From: an uncultured Desulfuromonadales bacterium
GTDB lineage: Bacteria; Desulfobacterota; Desulfuromonadia; Desulfuromonadales; Trichloromonadaceae
Length of the DNA: 54,382 bases
NCBI GenBank assembly: GCA_945787465.1
Contig: CALZIZ010000004.1
Location: forward strand, 592-54,973
Direction: 5' to 3'
Positions 21,889 through 34,634 of the stretch are shown here, one piece after another. A program made the translations under genes and the position numbers. How positions within the stretch are numbered: position 1 is the first letter of the stretch; each line of letters opens with the position of its first letter. Below the pieces are notes generated by a model. The model was not told the origin of the DNA. It did no database searches and saw only the letters and a program-made list of their open reading frames with translations.

Positions 21889-21916
21889 ATTGTATACAGT
21901 ATACAGGCGATGTCAA
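21889..21916 (-). promoter_or_regulatory. Promoter with embedded GntR operator
   Basis: Minus-strand promoter: -35 TTGACA (21911-21916), 16-base spacer, -10 TACAAT (21889-21894). The perfect odd palindrome TGTATACAGTATACA (21891-21905) overlaps the -10 and spacer. A bound dimer would block polymerase. The TGTATAC half-site fits known GntR-family operators. It may also affect the divergent channel gene. Confidence 0.7.
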
Positions 21917-22013
21917 GTCTTTTCTCTTTCCGGCCGTGTACCGAGATCCTCCGGGGCTTTCCTTTTGTCTTACGCAACGCTATGATCCAGTTATTTTTTC
22001 GGAGCTGAGACAT

Positions 22014-23038
22014 ATGGATCCGGTACGCCATCTGCGCTTTTCCCTCGCCACCTTGGTCGGTATTATCGGCCTTGGCACGGTCGGCTATTCGATGATCGAA
22101 GGGTGGAGCGCCTTTGACAGCCTCTACATGACCGTGATCACCCTGGCCACCGTCGGGTTCGGCGAAATTCATCGCCTGAGTGAAACGGGCCGCGCCTTCA
22201 CCATCATGCTGATCGTGTTCGGGGCGGGGATCATTGCCTATGCCATGGGCAGCCTGATCCAGTTCACCGTCGAGGGTCAGTTGCGCTCGATCATGGGAAG
22301 GAAAATTTTGCAAAAACAGATCAGCAAGCAATCCGATCACTACATCATCTGCGGCTTCGGACGCATCGGCCACATGATCTGCCAGGAACTGCAGACCCGG
22401 CCGGTACCCTTTGTGGTGGTGGAGAACAATCCCGAGTGGTGGTGGAGAACAATCCCGATCTCTGCGAGAAACTCTCCAAAGAGGGGGTTCTTTTCGTGGC
22501 GGGCGACGCCACCGACGACGACTGCCTGATCGCAGCTGGCATAAAACGGGCCAAGGGCCTGGTCACCGCGGTGACCTCCGATACCGAAAATGTCTATATC
22601 ACCCTGAGCGCCCGCGGCCTCAATCCCGACCTCTTTATCCTGGCGCGGGCCAGCGAACAGGGTTCCGAGAAAAAACTCGAACGTGCCGGCGCCAGCAAGG
22701 TCATCTCCCCGTACACCATCGGTGCCAGCCGCATGGCTCAGGCCATCCTGCGTCCCTCGGTGGTCGATTTCATCGAAATTGCCACCGCAGGCCAGCACCT
22801 CGAACTGCAGCTCGAGGAAATAATGATCGCATCCGATTCCTCACTGGTGAATAAAAACCTGATCAATTCGGGGATCCGCAAAGAGCTCGGGATTATCATT
22901 GTCGGCATCAAAAAAGGGCAGGGGATGCTGTTTAATCCCGCACCCGAGACCGTCATCGAGGCCAGTGATATTCTGATCACCCTGGGGGAACCTGCGGCCA
23001 TCCAGAACCTCGAGCAGATCGCCGCCCAGGGGGCATAG
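22014..23038 (+). pseudogene. Potassium channel with TrkA-N/TrkA-C domains, frameshifted
   Basis: The gene encodes two membrane helices around a pore loop with the selectivity filter TVGFGE. A Rossmann-type RCK domain (YIICGFGRIGHMICQEL) and a C-terminal TrkA-C domain follow. ATG 22014 has GGAG upstream. The frame breaks after PFVVVENNP because a 23-base unit (22413-22435) is exactly repeated at 22436-22458. Removing one copy restores VVVENNPDLCEKL and a 333-residue protein. As written, translation ends at 22529 after an out-of-frame tail. A GTG at 22436 could open the second half, but it would lack the first part of the RCK fold. The duplication could be reversible. Confidence 0.88.
22413..22458 (+). 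repeat. Exact 23-bp tandem duplication
   Basis: Two adjacent identical 23-base units, each starting GTGGTGGTGGAGAACAATCC, inside the K+ channel gene. Since 23 is not a multiple of three, the reading frame shifts. The unit itself begins with a GTG triplet run, which may favour slippage. Confidence 0.95.
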
Positions 23039-23042
23039 TTAC

Positions 23043-23214
23043 TTTAACCTGGATTCGTGGGGGCGGGGCGGGAAAAGAGTGTAAGTGCTTGGCCTGAATA
23101 AGTGTTTCAAAAAATCTGAGCCGCACCAATAGGTTCGTCGGCGATTTTTTGAATGCTTAGTCATGTCAGTGACTTACGCTATTGCCCGGTCAGATCTCAC
23201 GGATTCAGGTTTAA
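23043..23214 (+). repeat. Interspersed repeat R2, copy B
   Basis: Complete copy: left end TTTAACCTGGATTCGTGGGG, right end TCTCACGGATTCAGGTTTAA, which are imperfect inverted repeats. It starts 4 bp after the channel-gene stop, and its final TTAA contains the dinB stop codon (complement of 23211-23213). It thus fills the intergenic space exactly. Confidence 0.85.
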
Positions 23215-24416
23215 GGGCCAGAGTCCGCCGGTTCGTCACCCTGCGAAGCTTCGCCTGGGTTTTTGAGGAGGGTGGCCCGGGTCAGCTTCGATGGTCCGAA
23301 ACGCGCCCGTACCTGATCCATGGCTTCGTCCAGGGCGCGTTTTTTCTCCAACAGGTCCTGGCCGAACAACTCCTGCTGTGCTCCACTTTCCCCACTGAGC
23401 ATCGACAAACTGATCCCCAGAAGCCGCAACGGGCGTCTTCCGGCCTCGGTTTTTTCCAGTAGCTCAAGAGCGCGCCGGTAGATGTCCAGTGCATGGTTCA
23501 CCCCCCCATCGAGGGTCAGGCTGCGACTGACCACGGTAAAATCGGCATATTTCACCTTTAGGCAAATACAGCGCCCCGCGAGCTGCTTATCCCTGAGCCG
23601 CGCGGCAACCCTTTCGGCAAGACCGAGCAGTTCTCTGCGGATGACCTTCAAGTCGACCAAATCGGATCCGTAGGTGTCCTCGTGGCCGACCGACTTAACC
23701 TCCTTCCCGCCTTTTACCTGTCGCTCGTCAATGCCCCTTGCAAGCAGATATAGCTTGGCACCGGCCTGACCGAGCAGTCTCTCCAGGTCATCCCGAGGAA
23801 CATGGCGCAGCTGCCTTACCGTGGACCATCCCCACTTTTTCAGGCGTTCAGCGGTCACCCGCCCGACACCCCAGAGTTGGCTGACCGGCAAGGGCAGCAG
23901 CACCTGGTCGATCTGCTCAGGTAAGATCTCGAAAAGACCGTCGGGTTTGCCAAGATCCGAGGCAAGCTTGGCCAGAAACTTGTTCGGTGCGATCCCGGCG
24001 CTGGCCCTGAGGCCGGTCAGTTCGTAAATATCTGCCTTGATTCTGTCAGCGATAACCCGGGCCTCGCCCCACAACCTGCGGCAATCACTGACATCGAGAA
24101 AAGCCTCGTCAATCGAAAGCCCCTCCACCCGATCGGTGTAGCGAAAGAAGACCGAAAAAACCTCTTTTGAAGCCTCGCGGTAACACTCCATGCGCACAGG
24201 CAGCACCACAGCCTTCGGACACAGCCGCAGAGCCTGGGCCATGGCCATGCCTGAGCGCACCCCAAAGGGGCGACTTTCATAGGAGCAGGCGCAAACCACC
24301 CCGCGGTCTCTGCTGCCTCCAACCAGTACAGGGAGTCCTCGAAGCTCGGGCCTGTCACGTTGTTCGACCGAGGCGTAAAAGGCATCCATATCGATGTGAA
24401 TAATGCTTTTGCTCAT
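23211..24416 (-). CDS. dinB: DNA polymerase IV
   Basis: Y-family translesion polymerase, 401 residues. It opens MSKSIIHIDMDAFYASVEQ (catalytic D, D). It has the ACSYESRPFGVRSGM finger, the second catalytic site LSIDEAFLDVSD, SAGIAPNKFLAKLASD and a helix-hairpin-helix (LWGVGRVTAERLKKWG), then the little-finger domain. ATG 24416 is the family start; an in-frame extension to 24467 lacks support. The last residues, EASQGDEPADSGP, run up to a repeat element that supplies the stop. A beta-clamp motif is plausible in the tail (QQELFGQDLLE) but not certain. Confidence 0.96.
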   Translation of the reverse strand: MSKSIIHIDMDAFYASVEQRDRPELRGLPVLVGGSRDRGVVCACSYESRPFGVRSGMAMAQALRLCPKAVVLPVRMECYREASKEVFSVFFRYTDRVEGLSIDEAFLDVSDCRRLWGEARVIADRIKADIYELTGLRASAGIAPNKFLAKLASDLGKPDGLFEILPEQIDQVLLPLPVSQLWGVGRVTAERLKKWGWSTVRQLRHVPRDDLERLLGQAGAKLYLLARGIDERQVKGGKEVKSVGHEDTYGSDLVDLKVIRRELLGLAERVAARLRDKQLAGRCICLKVKYADFTVVSRSLTLDGGVNHALDIYRRALELLEKTEAGRRPLRLLGISLSMLSGESGAQQELFGQDLLEKKRALDEAMDQVRARFGPSKLTRATLLKNPGEASQGDEPADSGP

Positions 24417-24446
24417 CACAGCCTCAACCTGCCGCCATGGATGGTC

Positions 24447-24475
24447 TTGACCTTTACCACCAGCCATGCTAGATA
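24447..24475 (+). promoter_or_regulatory. Possible promoter of the FadR-type regulator
   Basis: TTGACC (24447-24452), 17-base spacer, TAGATA (24470-24475, a weak -10). The FadR-type dyad starts at the -10, so a bound regulator would cover the transcription start. Confidence 0.35.
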
Positions 24476-24500
24476 GGTGGTCATACCAATCCTAGCATGG
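24464..24500. promoter_or_regulatory. FadR-type operator nested in a larger dyad
   Basis: TGGTCATACCA (24478-24488) is the classical TGGT-NNN-ACCA operator of FadR-subfamily GntR regulators. Perfect 9-bp arms CCATGCTAG (24464-24472) and CTAGCATGG (24492-24500) surround it. The site lies between the divergent dinB and regulator starts. It probably autoregulates the regulator gene and might also affect dinB. Confidence 0.7.
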
Positions 24501-24509
24501 AGCCATCGC

Positions 24510-25235
24510 GTGACCATCGTTTTCAAACAGATCCGACCCAAAAAAATTTCCGAAGAGATTGTCGAGCAGATCAGGGAGCTTATCTCTAAAGGCGAACTCA
24601 AACCCGGGCAGCGAATCCCTTCAGAGCGGGACCTGGCCACCCTTCTCGGAGTCAGCCGCCCCTCGGTGCGCGAGGCCATCATGGTTTTAGAAGCCATGGG
24701 CCTGCTCGAGTCACGGCAGGGAGGGGGAACCTTCGTGCGTTCGTTGACCGAAACCGAACTGGCCAGCCCCCTGACCTCGATGGTTGAAAAAAACCCCCGC
24801 CTGCTGCGATCCCTGGCCGAGGTCCGCATGGGCCTGGAAAGCTGGTCGGCCTACCTGGCCGCAAGCAGGGCCACCGACGAGGAGATCGAGGAGCTCGGCC
24901 GCTATTATAAGGAAATGGAGCGCCAGGCCGCAAGCGGCGGTTGGGATGCCGATGTCGACGCCCAGTTTCATTATGCCATCACCACGGCGACCCATAATAC
25001 CCTGCAGCTCCACGTGCTCAATACCATTCATGGCCTGTTCCACACGACCATTCAGGTGGCCCTGACCGAGTTCTACCGCAAGGAGCATTATCTCGACAGA
25101 CTCCTGGCCCAGCACCGGGAGATTTACCAAGCCATCGCAAACCGCGATCCCGAAACCGCCCGTCAGAAGATGCTCGACCATCTGGCCATGGTTGAAGAAA
25201 AAATGGCCCAGATCCTCAAAGAAGAGGAAGGGTAG
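24510..25235 (+). CDS. GntR/FadR-subfamily transcriptional regulator
   Basis: Regulator of 241 residues. A winged helix-turn-helix (about 6-70: ISEEIVEQIRELISKGELKPGQ, RDLATLLGVSRPSVREAIMVLEAMGLL) precedes an FCD domain with DAQFHYAITTATHN and AQHREIYQAI metal-site histidines. It resembles PdhR/LldR-type repressors, which respond to organic acids such as pyruvate or lactate. The effector cannot be read from the sequence. I prefer the GTG start at 24510, because the operator occupies 24478-24488 and an upstream GTG at 24477 would put it inside the gene. A terminator follows. Confidence 0.92.
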   Translation: MTIVFKQIRPKKISEEIVEQIRELISKGELKPGQRIPSERDLATLLGVSRPSVREAIMVLEAMGLLESRQGGGTFVRSLTETELASPLTSMVEKNPRLLRSLAEVRMGLESWSAYLAASRATDEEIEELGRYYKEMERQAASGGWDADVDAQFHYAITTATHNTLQLHVLNTIHGLFHTTIQVALTEFYRKEHYLDRLLAQHREIYQAIANRDPETARQKMLDHLAMVEEKMAQILKEEEG

Positions 25236-25250
25236 AGGAAATTCCGCTCA

Positions 25251-25284
25251 AAAAAAAAGCGACCCTTTCGGGGTCGCTTTTTTT
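25251..25284. terminator. Bidirectional terminator
   Basis: AAAAGCGACCC / GGGTCGCTTTT with a TTTCG loop, A tract before and T tract after. It separates the regulator gene (plus) from the end of the ATP synthase operon (minus). Confidence 0.9.
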
Positions 25285-25304
25285 CGTTGAACCAGTTTGT
25301 TGCC

Positions 25305-25718
25305 TTAGCGGCCCTTGTGGCTGGCCACCTGAATACGGATCAATGCACGGTCGAGGGCTGCCTGCATCCGAACAAAATCCTTATCTTCGGGGGAAAGCTT
25401 TTTCAGAGCCTCTTCGGCGCGGCCCAGAGCAGCCTTGGCACGCTCCAGGTCAATGTCATCGGCCGGCTCGGCGGTTTCTACCAGGACGGTAACCTTGTCG
25501 TCCTCAATCTCAACATGGCCCCAGTTGACAGCCACGTGAAAGGCCTCACCACCCTTGCGGTAGGTCAGCTCTCCGACCTTGAGGTTGGTCAGCATCGGGG
25601 TGTGTTCGGGAAGGATGCCGAACTCGCCGAGGACTCCGGGTGCGGTAATCTCGTCGACCTCTTCGGAGAGGACCTTCTTATACGGGGTGACCATTTCCAG
25701 TCTGAGCGTATCTGCCAT
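25305..25718 (-). CDS. atpC: ATP synthase epsilon subunit
   Basis: Epsilon is part of the rotor stalk of F1. The 137 residues begin MADTLRLEMVTPYKKVLSEEVDEI. The N-terminal beta sandwich contains PGVLGEFGILPEHTPML, and a C-terminal helical pair (RAKAALGRAEEALKKL, QAALDRALIRIQVA) can inhibit hydrolysis in the family. It is the last gene of the operon; a strong terminator follows after 20 bp. The gap to atpD is 57 bp. Confidence 0.97.
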   Translation of the reverse strand: MADTLRLEMVTPYKKVLSEEVDEITAPGVLGEFGILPEHTPMLTNLKVGELTYRKGGEAFHVAVNWGHVEIEDDKVTVLVETAEPADDIDLERAKAALGRAEEALKKLSPEDKDFVRMQAALDRALIRIQVASHKGR

Positions 25719-25775
25719 TGCAAACGTCCTTTGCAGCGTAGACGGGGCCCGAGGGCCCCGCCGGTGCGACTATTT

Positions 25776-28102
<2,327 letters not shown>

Positions 28103-28129
28103 CTGTCCTAACCTTTGGCTTGCAGTTAA

Positions 28130-30187
<2,058 letters not shown>

Positions 30188-30191
<4 letters not shown>

Positions 30192-30790
30192 TGTAGTTCT
30201 CCCACCTTGTCCATGTATTCATTCACCAGACGAACCTGATCCTTCTTGGTGAATTTCTTCTCGAGGATTTCTTCGGCGATTTCGATAGCCATACGTGCCG
30301 CTTCCTGGCGCAGTTCACCCCGGGCACGCTCAACCTCGCGGTTGGCCGCCTGGGTTGCTTCCTGGGAAACCTTCTTAGCCATATCCTGGGCATTGGCGAT
30401 GATCCGGTCCCGCTCCTGCTCGCCTTCATGGCGAATGGAAGCCGAGATACTCTCGATTTCTTCGGTCGCCTGAGCAAGTTTTGTATCATATTCGGCGAAT
30501 TTCGCCTCGGCATCGACTTTGGCCTGGCGCGCTTCGGCGAGGGCCTTTTCAATACCTTCGGTGCGCCCGGCAAGGCCTTTGCGCAGCGGTTTATTAACAA
30601 AGTAAAACAGCAACCCGACAACTGCGGCAAAGCTCAGGCAGCGGTAGAGAAAATCCTTGAGCAGCATGCCGCCATCGGCGTGGCCTCCGCCACCGGCGGC
30701 CAGGGCAGCAGAGGCTGCACTCACCAGCAGGGCAGAACAGATGAGTATGGTGGTTGTTTTTTTCATGGGCATACCCTTGAACGAAATCAT
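30188..30790 (-). CDS. atpF: ATP synthase b subunit
   Basis: Peripheral stalk subunit, 200 residues. It has an unusual extra N-terminal hydrophobic stretch (about 13-31, ILICSALLVSAASAALA), like a signal peptide. A membrane anchor (LSFAAVVGLLFYFVNKPLRKGL) and a long coiled coil follow. This extra segment is known from Geobacter-type b subunits by memory. ATG 30790 overlaps the upstream TGA (ATGA), with GGGAGG before it. Internal ATGs at 30772 and 30766 are possible but lack an SD of that quality. Confidence 0.93.
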
Positions 30791-31215
30791 TTGACCTCCC
30801 TCCCGAGAACCTTGGAGGCGATACCAGCAGCCAGAGCCTTGGTTTCCTTGCCAAGAACCTTGCGAGCCTCTTCGGCTTCGGCGGCCACCCGGTTTTTAAT
30901 TACCTTCAGTTCGTCTGCCGCCTTGCCTTGAGCCTTGGCGAGAATTGCGGCCTCTTCTTTGGCTGCTTCCTGACGCAGGACAGCGCGGTCCTGGCTGGCC
31001 TTAAGCTTGGCCTCCTGAAGCTGCTGCTGGTAGCGGCTCATCTTCTCGTCAACCTGACCCTCAAGGTCCTTGGCGGCCTGCAAGGAGCCGTCAATAGTTT
31101 CCTTGCGACGATTGAGCATGTCGCGCAGGGGCCGGTAGAGAATAAAATTCAACACCAGCATCAGAACAACGAAATTGACAAACTGCAGGCCAATGGTCCA
31201 ATCAATACTAATCAC
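30787..31215 (-). CDS. ATP synthase b' subunit
   Basis: Second peripheral-stalk subunit, 142 residues. It starts MISIDWTIGLQFVNFVVLML (membrane anchor), then NFILYRPLRDMLNRRKETI and a long charged coiled coil. I take GTG 31215 as start, with AGAGGTG upstream; the open frame continues further upstream to 31344 but covers the promoter. Two b-type genes in tandem imply a b-b' heterodimer stalk. It is the first gene of the operon. The a and c genes are not here. Confidence 0.92.
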   Translation of the reverse strand: MISIDWTIGLQFVNFVVLMLVLNFILYRPLRDMLNRRKETIDGSLQAAKDLEGQVDEKMSRYQQQLQEAKLKASQDRAVLRQEAAKEEAAILAKAQGKAADELKVIKNRVAAEAEEARKVLGKETKALAAGIASKVLGREVK

Positions 31216-31258
31216 TTCAACACCTCTTTTATTTGCCGGGAAATACCCCGTTTCTAAG

Positions 31259-31273
31259 GCATACTGTATACTA
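31259..31273. promoter_or_regulatory. Putative GntR operator in front of the atp operon
   Basis: GCATACTGTATACTA shares the 11-base core ATACTGTATAC with the palindrome at 21891-21905. It falls just after the predicted transcription start of the atp operon, a position where repressors act. Evidence is sequence similarity and position only. Confidence 0.45.
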
Positions 31274-31285
31274 ATTTTTCCGGGG

Positions 31286-31314
31286 ATTAGAGGATGGCAT
31301 TTGCCGGATGGCAA
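31286..31314 (-). promoter_or_regulatory. ATP synthase operon promoter
   Basis: Minus strand: -35 TTGCCA (31309-31314), 17-base spacer, -10 TCTAAT (31286-31291), each 5 of 6 to the sigma70 consensus. It lies about 70 bp upstream of the b' start. Confidence 0.65.
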
Positions 31315-31421
31315 AACAGCATGATTGCTAACATACGGCCACACTCGCTGTCAAGGTTCTTTTGCCGAATGTGGTTATTTTTGGCCGTTTACCATCACCC
31401 TGACCAGATTTCGCCAGCCCC

Positions 31422-31817
31422 CTAATCTGTTTCGCCCTTGCCGCCAGGTTTGCCCATGGTCAGAGTGCTGTTAAGCAGAACACCCTCCTCAACCACCAGC
31501 ACCGGGGTATCTATGCTCCCCTCAACCTCGGCAGGGGCCCGCAACTCGACCTTGTTGGTCGCCTTGACATTGCCTTTGAACCGCCCGCTCAAGATAAGGG
31601 TACCCACATTGACTTCGGCCTGTATATCGGCGGCCTGTCCGACGATGAGTGTATCCCGCGAGGTCACTTCGCCGCGAAAGGTTCCGTCAAGACGAACAAT
31701 TTCATCGAAAATCAATTTTCCTTCGAATTGGCTGCCTGGTCCCAGAAAAGCCTTGATCTCACCTTTCTCAATGGGATTGTCCTTTCTCATTCCGTTTTTG
31801 TCCTTCCTGCTGAACAT
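31422..31817 (-). CDS. Bactofilin
   Basis: Bactofilins are small polymer-forming cytoskeletal proteins used in cell shape and in placing the chromosome partition machinery. The 131-residue protein has the beta-helical repeat core (GPGSQFEGKLIFDEIVRLDGTF, then GQAADIQAEVNVGTLILSGRF, GSIDTPVLVVEEG) between short disordered ends. ATG 31817 has GGAAGG upstream. It lies next to parB-parA. In Myxococcus, bactofilins organise ParABS, so the neighbourhood fits. Confidence 0.93.
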   Translation of the reverse strand: MFSRKDKNGMRKDNPIEKGEIKAFLGPGSQFEGKLIFDEIVRLDGTFRGEVTSRDTLIVGQAADIQAEVNVGTLILSGRFKGNVKATNKVELRAPAEVEGSIDTPVLVVEEGVLLNSTLTMGKPGGKGETD

Positions 31818-31921
31818 GAGCCTTCCGCTTTCTGGGGACTACGACTTCAGTGAGTTGATCCGAGTAGGGATCAAGTGGATATAAGATGAAATGGTATTAC
31901 CACTATAATTCAATGGAACAT

Positions 31922-32773
31922 TCAGGAAATTTTCAGCACTTCCATCAAGCGGTCCAGATCCTCGGGTGAAAAAAACGAGATTTCTATTTTACCGCCTTTT
32001 CCCTTGGGTACGATCTTCACCTTGGTTCCCAGGGCCCGCTTAATCTCCCCGGCCAGATGAACCAATTGCGGATCCTCCTCCTTGGGGGCCTTGGCTTTTT
32101 TGGGCAGACCGAAACTCTTGATCTTTTTGACCAGGGCTTCGGTTTCCCGTACCGAAAGACGCTTCTTCAGCACCTGTTCCCGGGCTTCGAGAATATCCTC
32201 TTCCTGCTCGAGGGAGAGCAGGGCCCGGGCGTGGCCCATGGACATGAAACCACCGACCAGGTCTTCACGAACCGCATCGGGCAGACGCAGCAGGCGCAGC
32301 ATGTTGGTCACGGTCGAGCGTTCCCGGCCGACCCGGCGAGCCACCTCCTCCTGCGAAAACTCGAAACCTTCCATAAGGTTCCGATAAGCTTCGGCCTCTT
32401 CGATGGGGTTGAGATCCTCACGCTGGATATTTTCAATCAGGGCCATTTCCAGAGCCCAGTCTTCTGAGACATCCTGAATGACCACCGGGACCTCTTTGAG
32501 TCCGGCTTTTTGCGAGGCCCGCCAGCGTCTTTCACCGGCGATGATCTGGTAATGATCCTCAACCTGGCGAACGACCAGGGGCTGGATAACGCCTTTTTCT
32601 TTTATCGAAGCGGAAAGCTCGGCCATTTTCTGATCGTCGAAGGTTTTCCGCGGTTGCTTATGGTGGGGTTTCAGGTCTTCGATGGGACAGAGAAAATATT
32701 TTCGACCACCTTCCTGAACAGGGTTGTTCAGCAGGGCGCCGATGCCCTTGCCGAGAGCGGGTCGCTTTGCCAT
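31922..32773 (-). CDS. parB: Chromosome partitioning protein ParB
   Basis: ParB binds parS and spreads as a CTP-dependent clamp to load SMC and drive origin segregation. It has 283 residues: a ParA-interacting N-terminus (KRPALGKGIGALL), the CTPase motifs (GERRWRASQKAGL in box II, ENIQREDLNPIEEA in box III), the helix-turn-helix with VARRVGRERSTVTNMLRLLRLP, and a C-terminal dimerisation part. parA ends 2 bp before its start, so they form one operon. A parS site is found at 37630. Confidence 0.98.
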   Translation of the reverse strand: MAKRPALGKGIGALLNNPVQEGGRKYFLCPIEDLKPHHKQPRKTFDDQKMAELSASIKEKGVIQPLVVRQVEDHYQIIAGERRWRASQKAGLKEVPVVIQDVSEDWALEMALIENIQREDLNPIEEAEAYRNLMEGFEFSQEEVARRVGRERSTVTNMLRLLRLPDAVREDLVGGFMSMGHARALLSLEQEEDILEAREQVLKKRLSVRETEALVKKIKSFGLPKKAKAPKEEDPQLVHLAGEIKRALGTKVKIVPKGKGGKIEISFFSPEDLDRLMEVLKIS

Positions 32774-32775
32774 GG

Positions 32776-33540
32776 TTAAATTCCTGTTTCGATAATTTCT
32801 TTAGCGAGTTCAAGATATGCAGTGGCACCCCGGGAAGAGATGTCGTAGAGCAGAACCGGAAGTCCATGGCTGGGCGCTTCGGAAAGCCGCACGTTGCGAG
32901 GAATGACGGTTTTAAACACCTTGTCGGGGAAATGGTTGCGAATTTCGTCGCTGACCTGGTGTGAGAGGTTATTGCGACCGTCAAACATAGTCAGCACGAT
33001 GCCGCGAATGGTCAGACGGGGATTGATCTGACCTTGAATCAACCGAATGGTGTTCATCAACTGACTTAACCCCTCCATGGCATAATATTCACACTGCAAA
33101 GGGATTAATACGGCATCGGCAGCGGTCAGGGCATTGACAGTCAGCAACCCCAGAGAAGGAGGGCAGTCGATGATTACGTAGTCGTAATCATCAGAAATCT
33201 CCCGCAGCACCCCCTGAAGCTTGATCTCGCGGGCCAGGGCTGACACCAATTCTATTTCGGCACCGATCAGGTCGGGATTTGCAGGCAGGACGTCGAGATG
33301 TTCAAGGTTGCTGTGGACAAGGATATCCCGGGCACTGGCTTCGCCGAGCAGGGCATGGTATACGGTGAGGTCATCGGACTCTTTCGATATACCAAAACCA
33401 CTACAGGAATTGGCCTGAGGGTCCATGTCCACCAACAGGGTCCGTTTTTCAGCTGCGGCAAGCGAAGCCGAGAGATTTACCGCTGTGGTGGTTTTGCCCA
33501 CCCCGCCTTTTTGGTTGGCAATCGCCAGGATTTGAGCCAT
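32776..33540 (-). CDS. parA: Chromosome partitioning ATPase ParA (Soj)
   Basis: ParA ATPase of 254 residues. It opens MAQILAIANQKGGVGKTTTAVN, the deviant Walker A box KGGVGKTT with the signature lysine. VDMDPQANS and VIIDCPPSLGLLTVNAL (Walker B-like) follow. It binds DNA cooperatively with ATP and moves ParB-origin complexes. I take ATG 33540, which has GAGGAG at SD distance, over the extension to 33567. Confidence 0.97.
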   Translation of the reverse strand: MAQILAIANQKGGVGKTTTAVNLSASLAAAEKRTLLVDMDPQANSCSGFGISKESDDLTVYHALLGEASARDILVHSNLEHLDVLPANPDLIGAEIELVSALAREIKLQGVLREISDDYDYVIIDCPPSLGLLTVNALTAADAVLIPLQCEYYAMEGLSQLMNTIRLIQGQINPRLTIRGIVLTMFDGRNNLSHQVSDEIRNHFPDKVFKTVIPRNVRLSEAPSHGLPVLLYDISSRGATAYLELAKEIIETGI

Positions 33541-33973
33541 TCCGACTTCTCCTCGGGAGCTTTTCACAAGGCGAGCAGATTAACATACTCTCGGGGGTTA
33601 AGAAAAGCCCAAAAGCCCCGAATCAATGGGATTATCAGGGGTCTTCTCAGATATCGTGCCGGGTAAAAAAAACACCACTACATGTTGTAGTTTACCCAGA
33701 TTGTGCGCATTTTTATTGCTCCAGCAAATGCAGCACCTGGCTCCATCCAAATCAACCCCGAGGGTCATTTACTGTCGTGGTTTTTGCTAATGAAAACTCA
33801 GACGGCAGAAGAAAAACCCAATTTATCTTCTTTTCTACCTTCTAAATTCTGCATTTTTAATTCCCCAAAATCAGCAACTGAACCGGATTCAGGTCGGCAG
33901 GCCAAAGGCCAACCGGAGGCACCTTGAATAAAGTCCACAAGCATATTGCAGATTTTCCGCAAAGCCCCCAAGC
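33541..33973. other. Gap between parA and rsmG
   Basis: About 430 bp without a gene on either strand. A modest inverted repeat, ACTACATGTTGTAGT, lies at about 33675-33689 within flanking GGGTAAA and TTTACCC. Otherwise AT-rich stretches; no terminator or promoter I can defend. Confidence 0.5.
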
Positions 33974-34633
33974 TCAGACTCCGCTCCGCTTTAAAACAAT
34001 CAGACATCGCGAGGCACCGGAAGCAGGCAATTCCAAACGGGTTGTCCCGGTACACACCAGGCCTAACTCAGCCAACCCTTGCCGCGAGTTGGCCAACTCC
34101 GGGGTCCCTTCGGGACCCTTCATGGCGACGATCTTTCCACCGGGGCCAAGACAGGGCAGGGCGAGGGTTGCAAAATCGATCAGGGATGAAAAAGCCCTGG
34201 AGACAATCACATCAAATCCCTGCTGCCACTCCGGCGCATCGGGCAAGGTCTCGACCCGGCAGTGAAGGGCCGTAGCATTTTTCAACCCGAGAGTCCGGAT
34301 GATGTGCCATTGAAAATTGATTTTTTTCTGCACCGCATCAACGGACAGCAGTTCGAGTTCTGGCTGGACAACTTTACAAGGTAACCCCGGAAATCCCCCT
34401 CCCGAACCAATATCAAGCAAGCGGTCTTTGCTTTTCAACAAAGGCAGCAGGGTCAATGAATCGACCAGATGCTTTTCGATGGCCTCATTGGGATCGGTTA
34501 TTGCGGTCAGGTTCACCCGCCGGTTCCAGACCAACAACTCATCAAGAAACCGGATCAGAAGAGTCGCCTTATCCTGCTCGACAGAAATACCCAGATCCTT
34601 AAGGTAGCCGATGAGTAACGAACTGCGATTCAT
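33974..34633 (-). CDS. rsmG: 16S rRNA (guanine-527-N7) methyltransferase
   Basis: RsmG (GidB) methylates G527 of 16S rRNA using SAM. The 219 residues carry the SAM motif LLDIGSGGGFPGLP, the family segment NLTAITDP and HLVDSLTLLPLL. I choose ATG 34633, one base after the mnmG stop and preceded by AAGGGATG inside that gene. It is the last gene of the mnmG-rsmG pair. Confidence 0.97.
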   Translation of the reverse strand: MNRSSLLIGYLKDLGISVEQDKATLLIRFLDELLVWNRRVNLTAITDPNEAIEKHLVDSLTLLPLLKSKDRLLDIGSGGGFPGLPCKVVQPELELLSVDAVQKKINFQWHIIRTLGLKNATALHCRVETLPDAPEWQQGFDVIVSRAFSSLIDFATLALPCLGPGGKIVAMKGPEGTPELANSRQGLAELGLVCTGTTRLELPASGASRCLIVLKRSGV

Positions 34634-34634
34634 A

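Noticed and set aside
22436-23038. Separate gene for the RCK half of the K+ channel
   Set aside because: A GTG exists at 22436, but it arises from the duplicated unit. The product would lack the first strand of the nucleotide-binding fold, and no SD is visible.
25008-25540. Other CACGTG sites as parS candidates (about 25010 and 25531)
   Set aside because: They share only the central hexamer and a few flanking bases with parS and lie inside genes.
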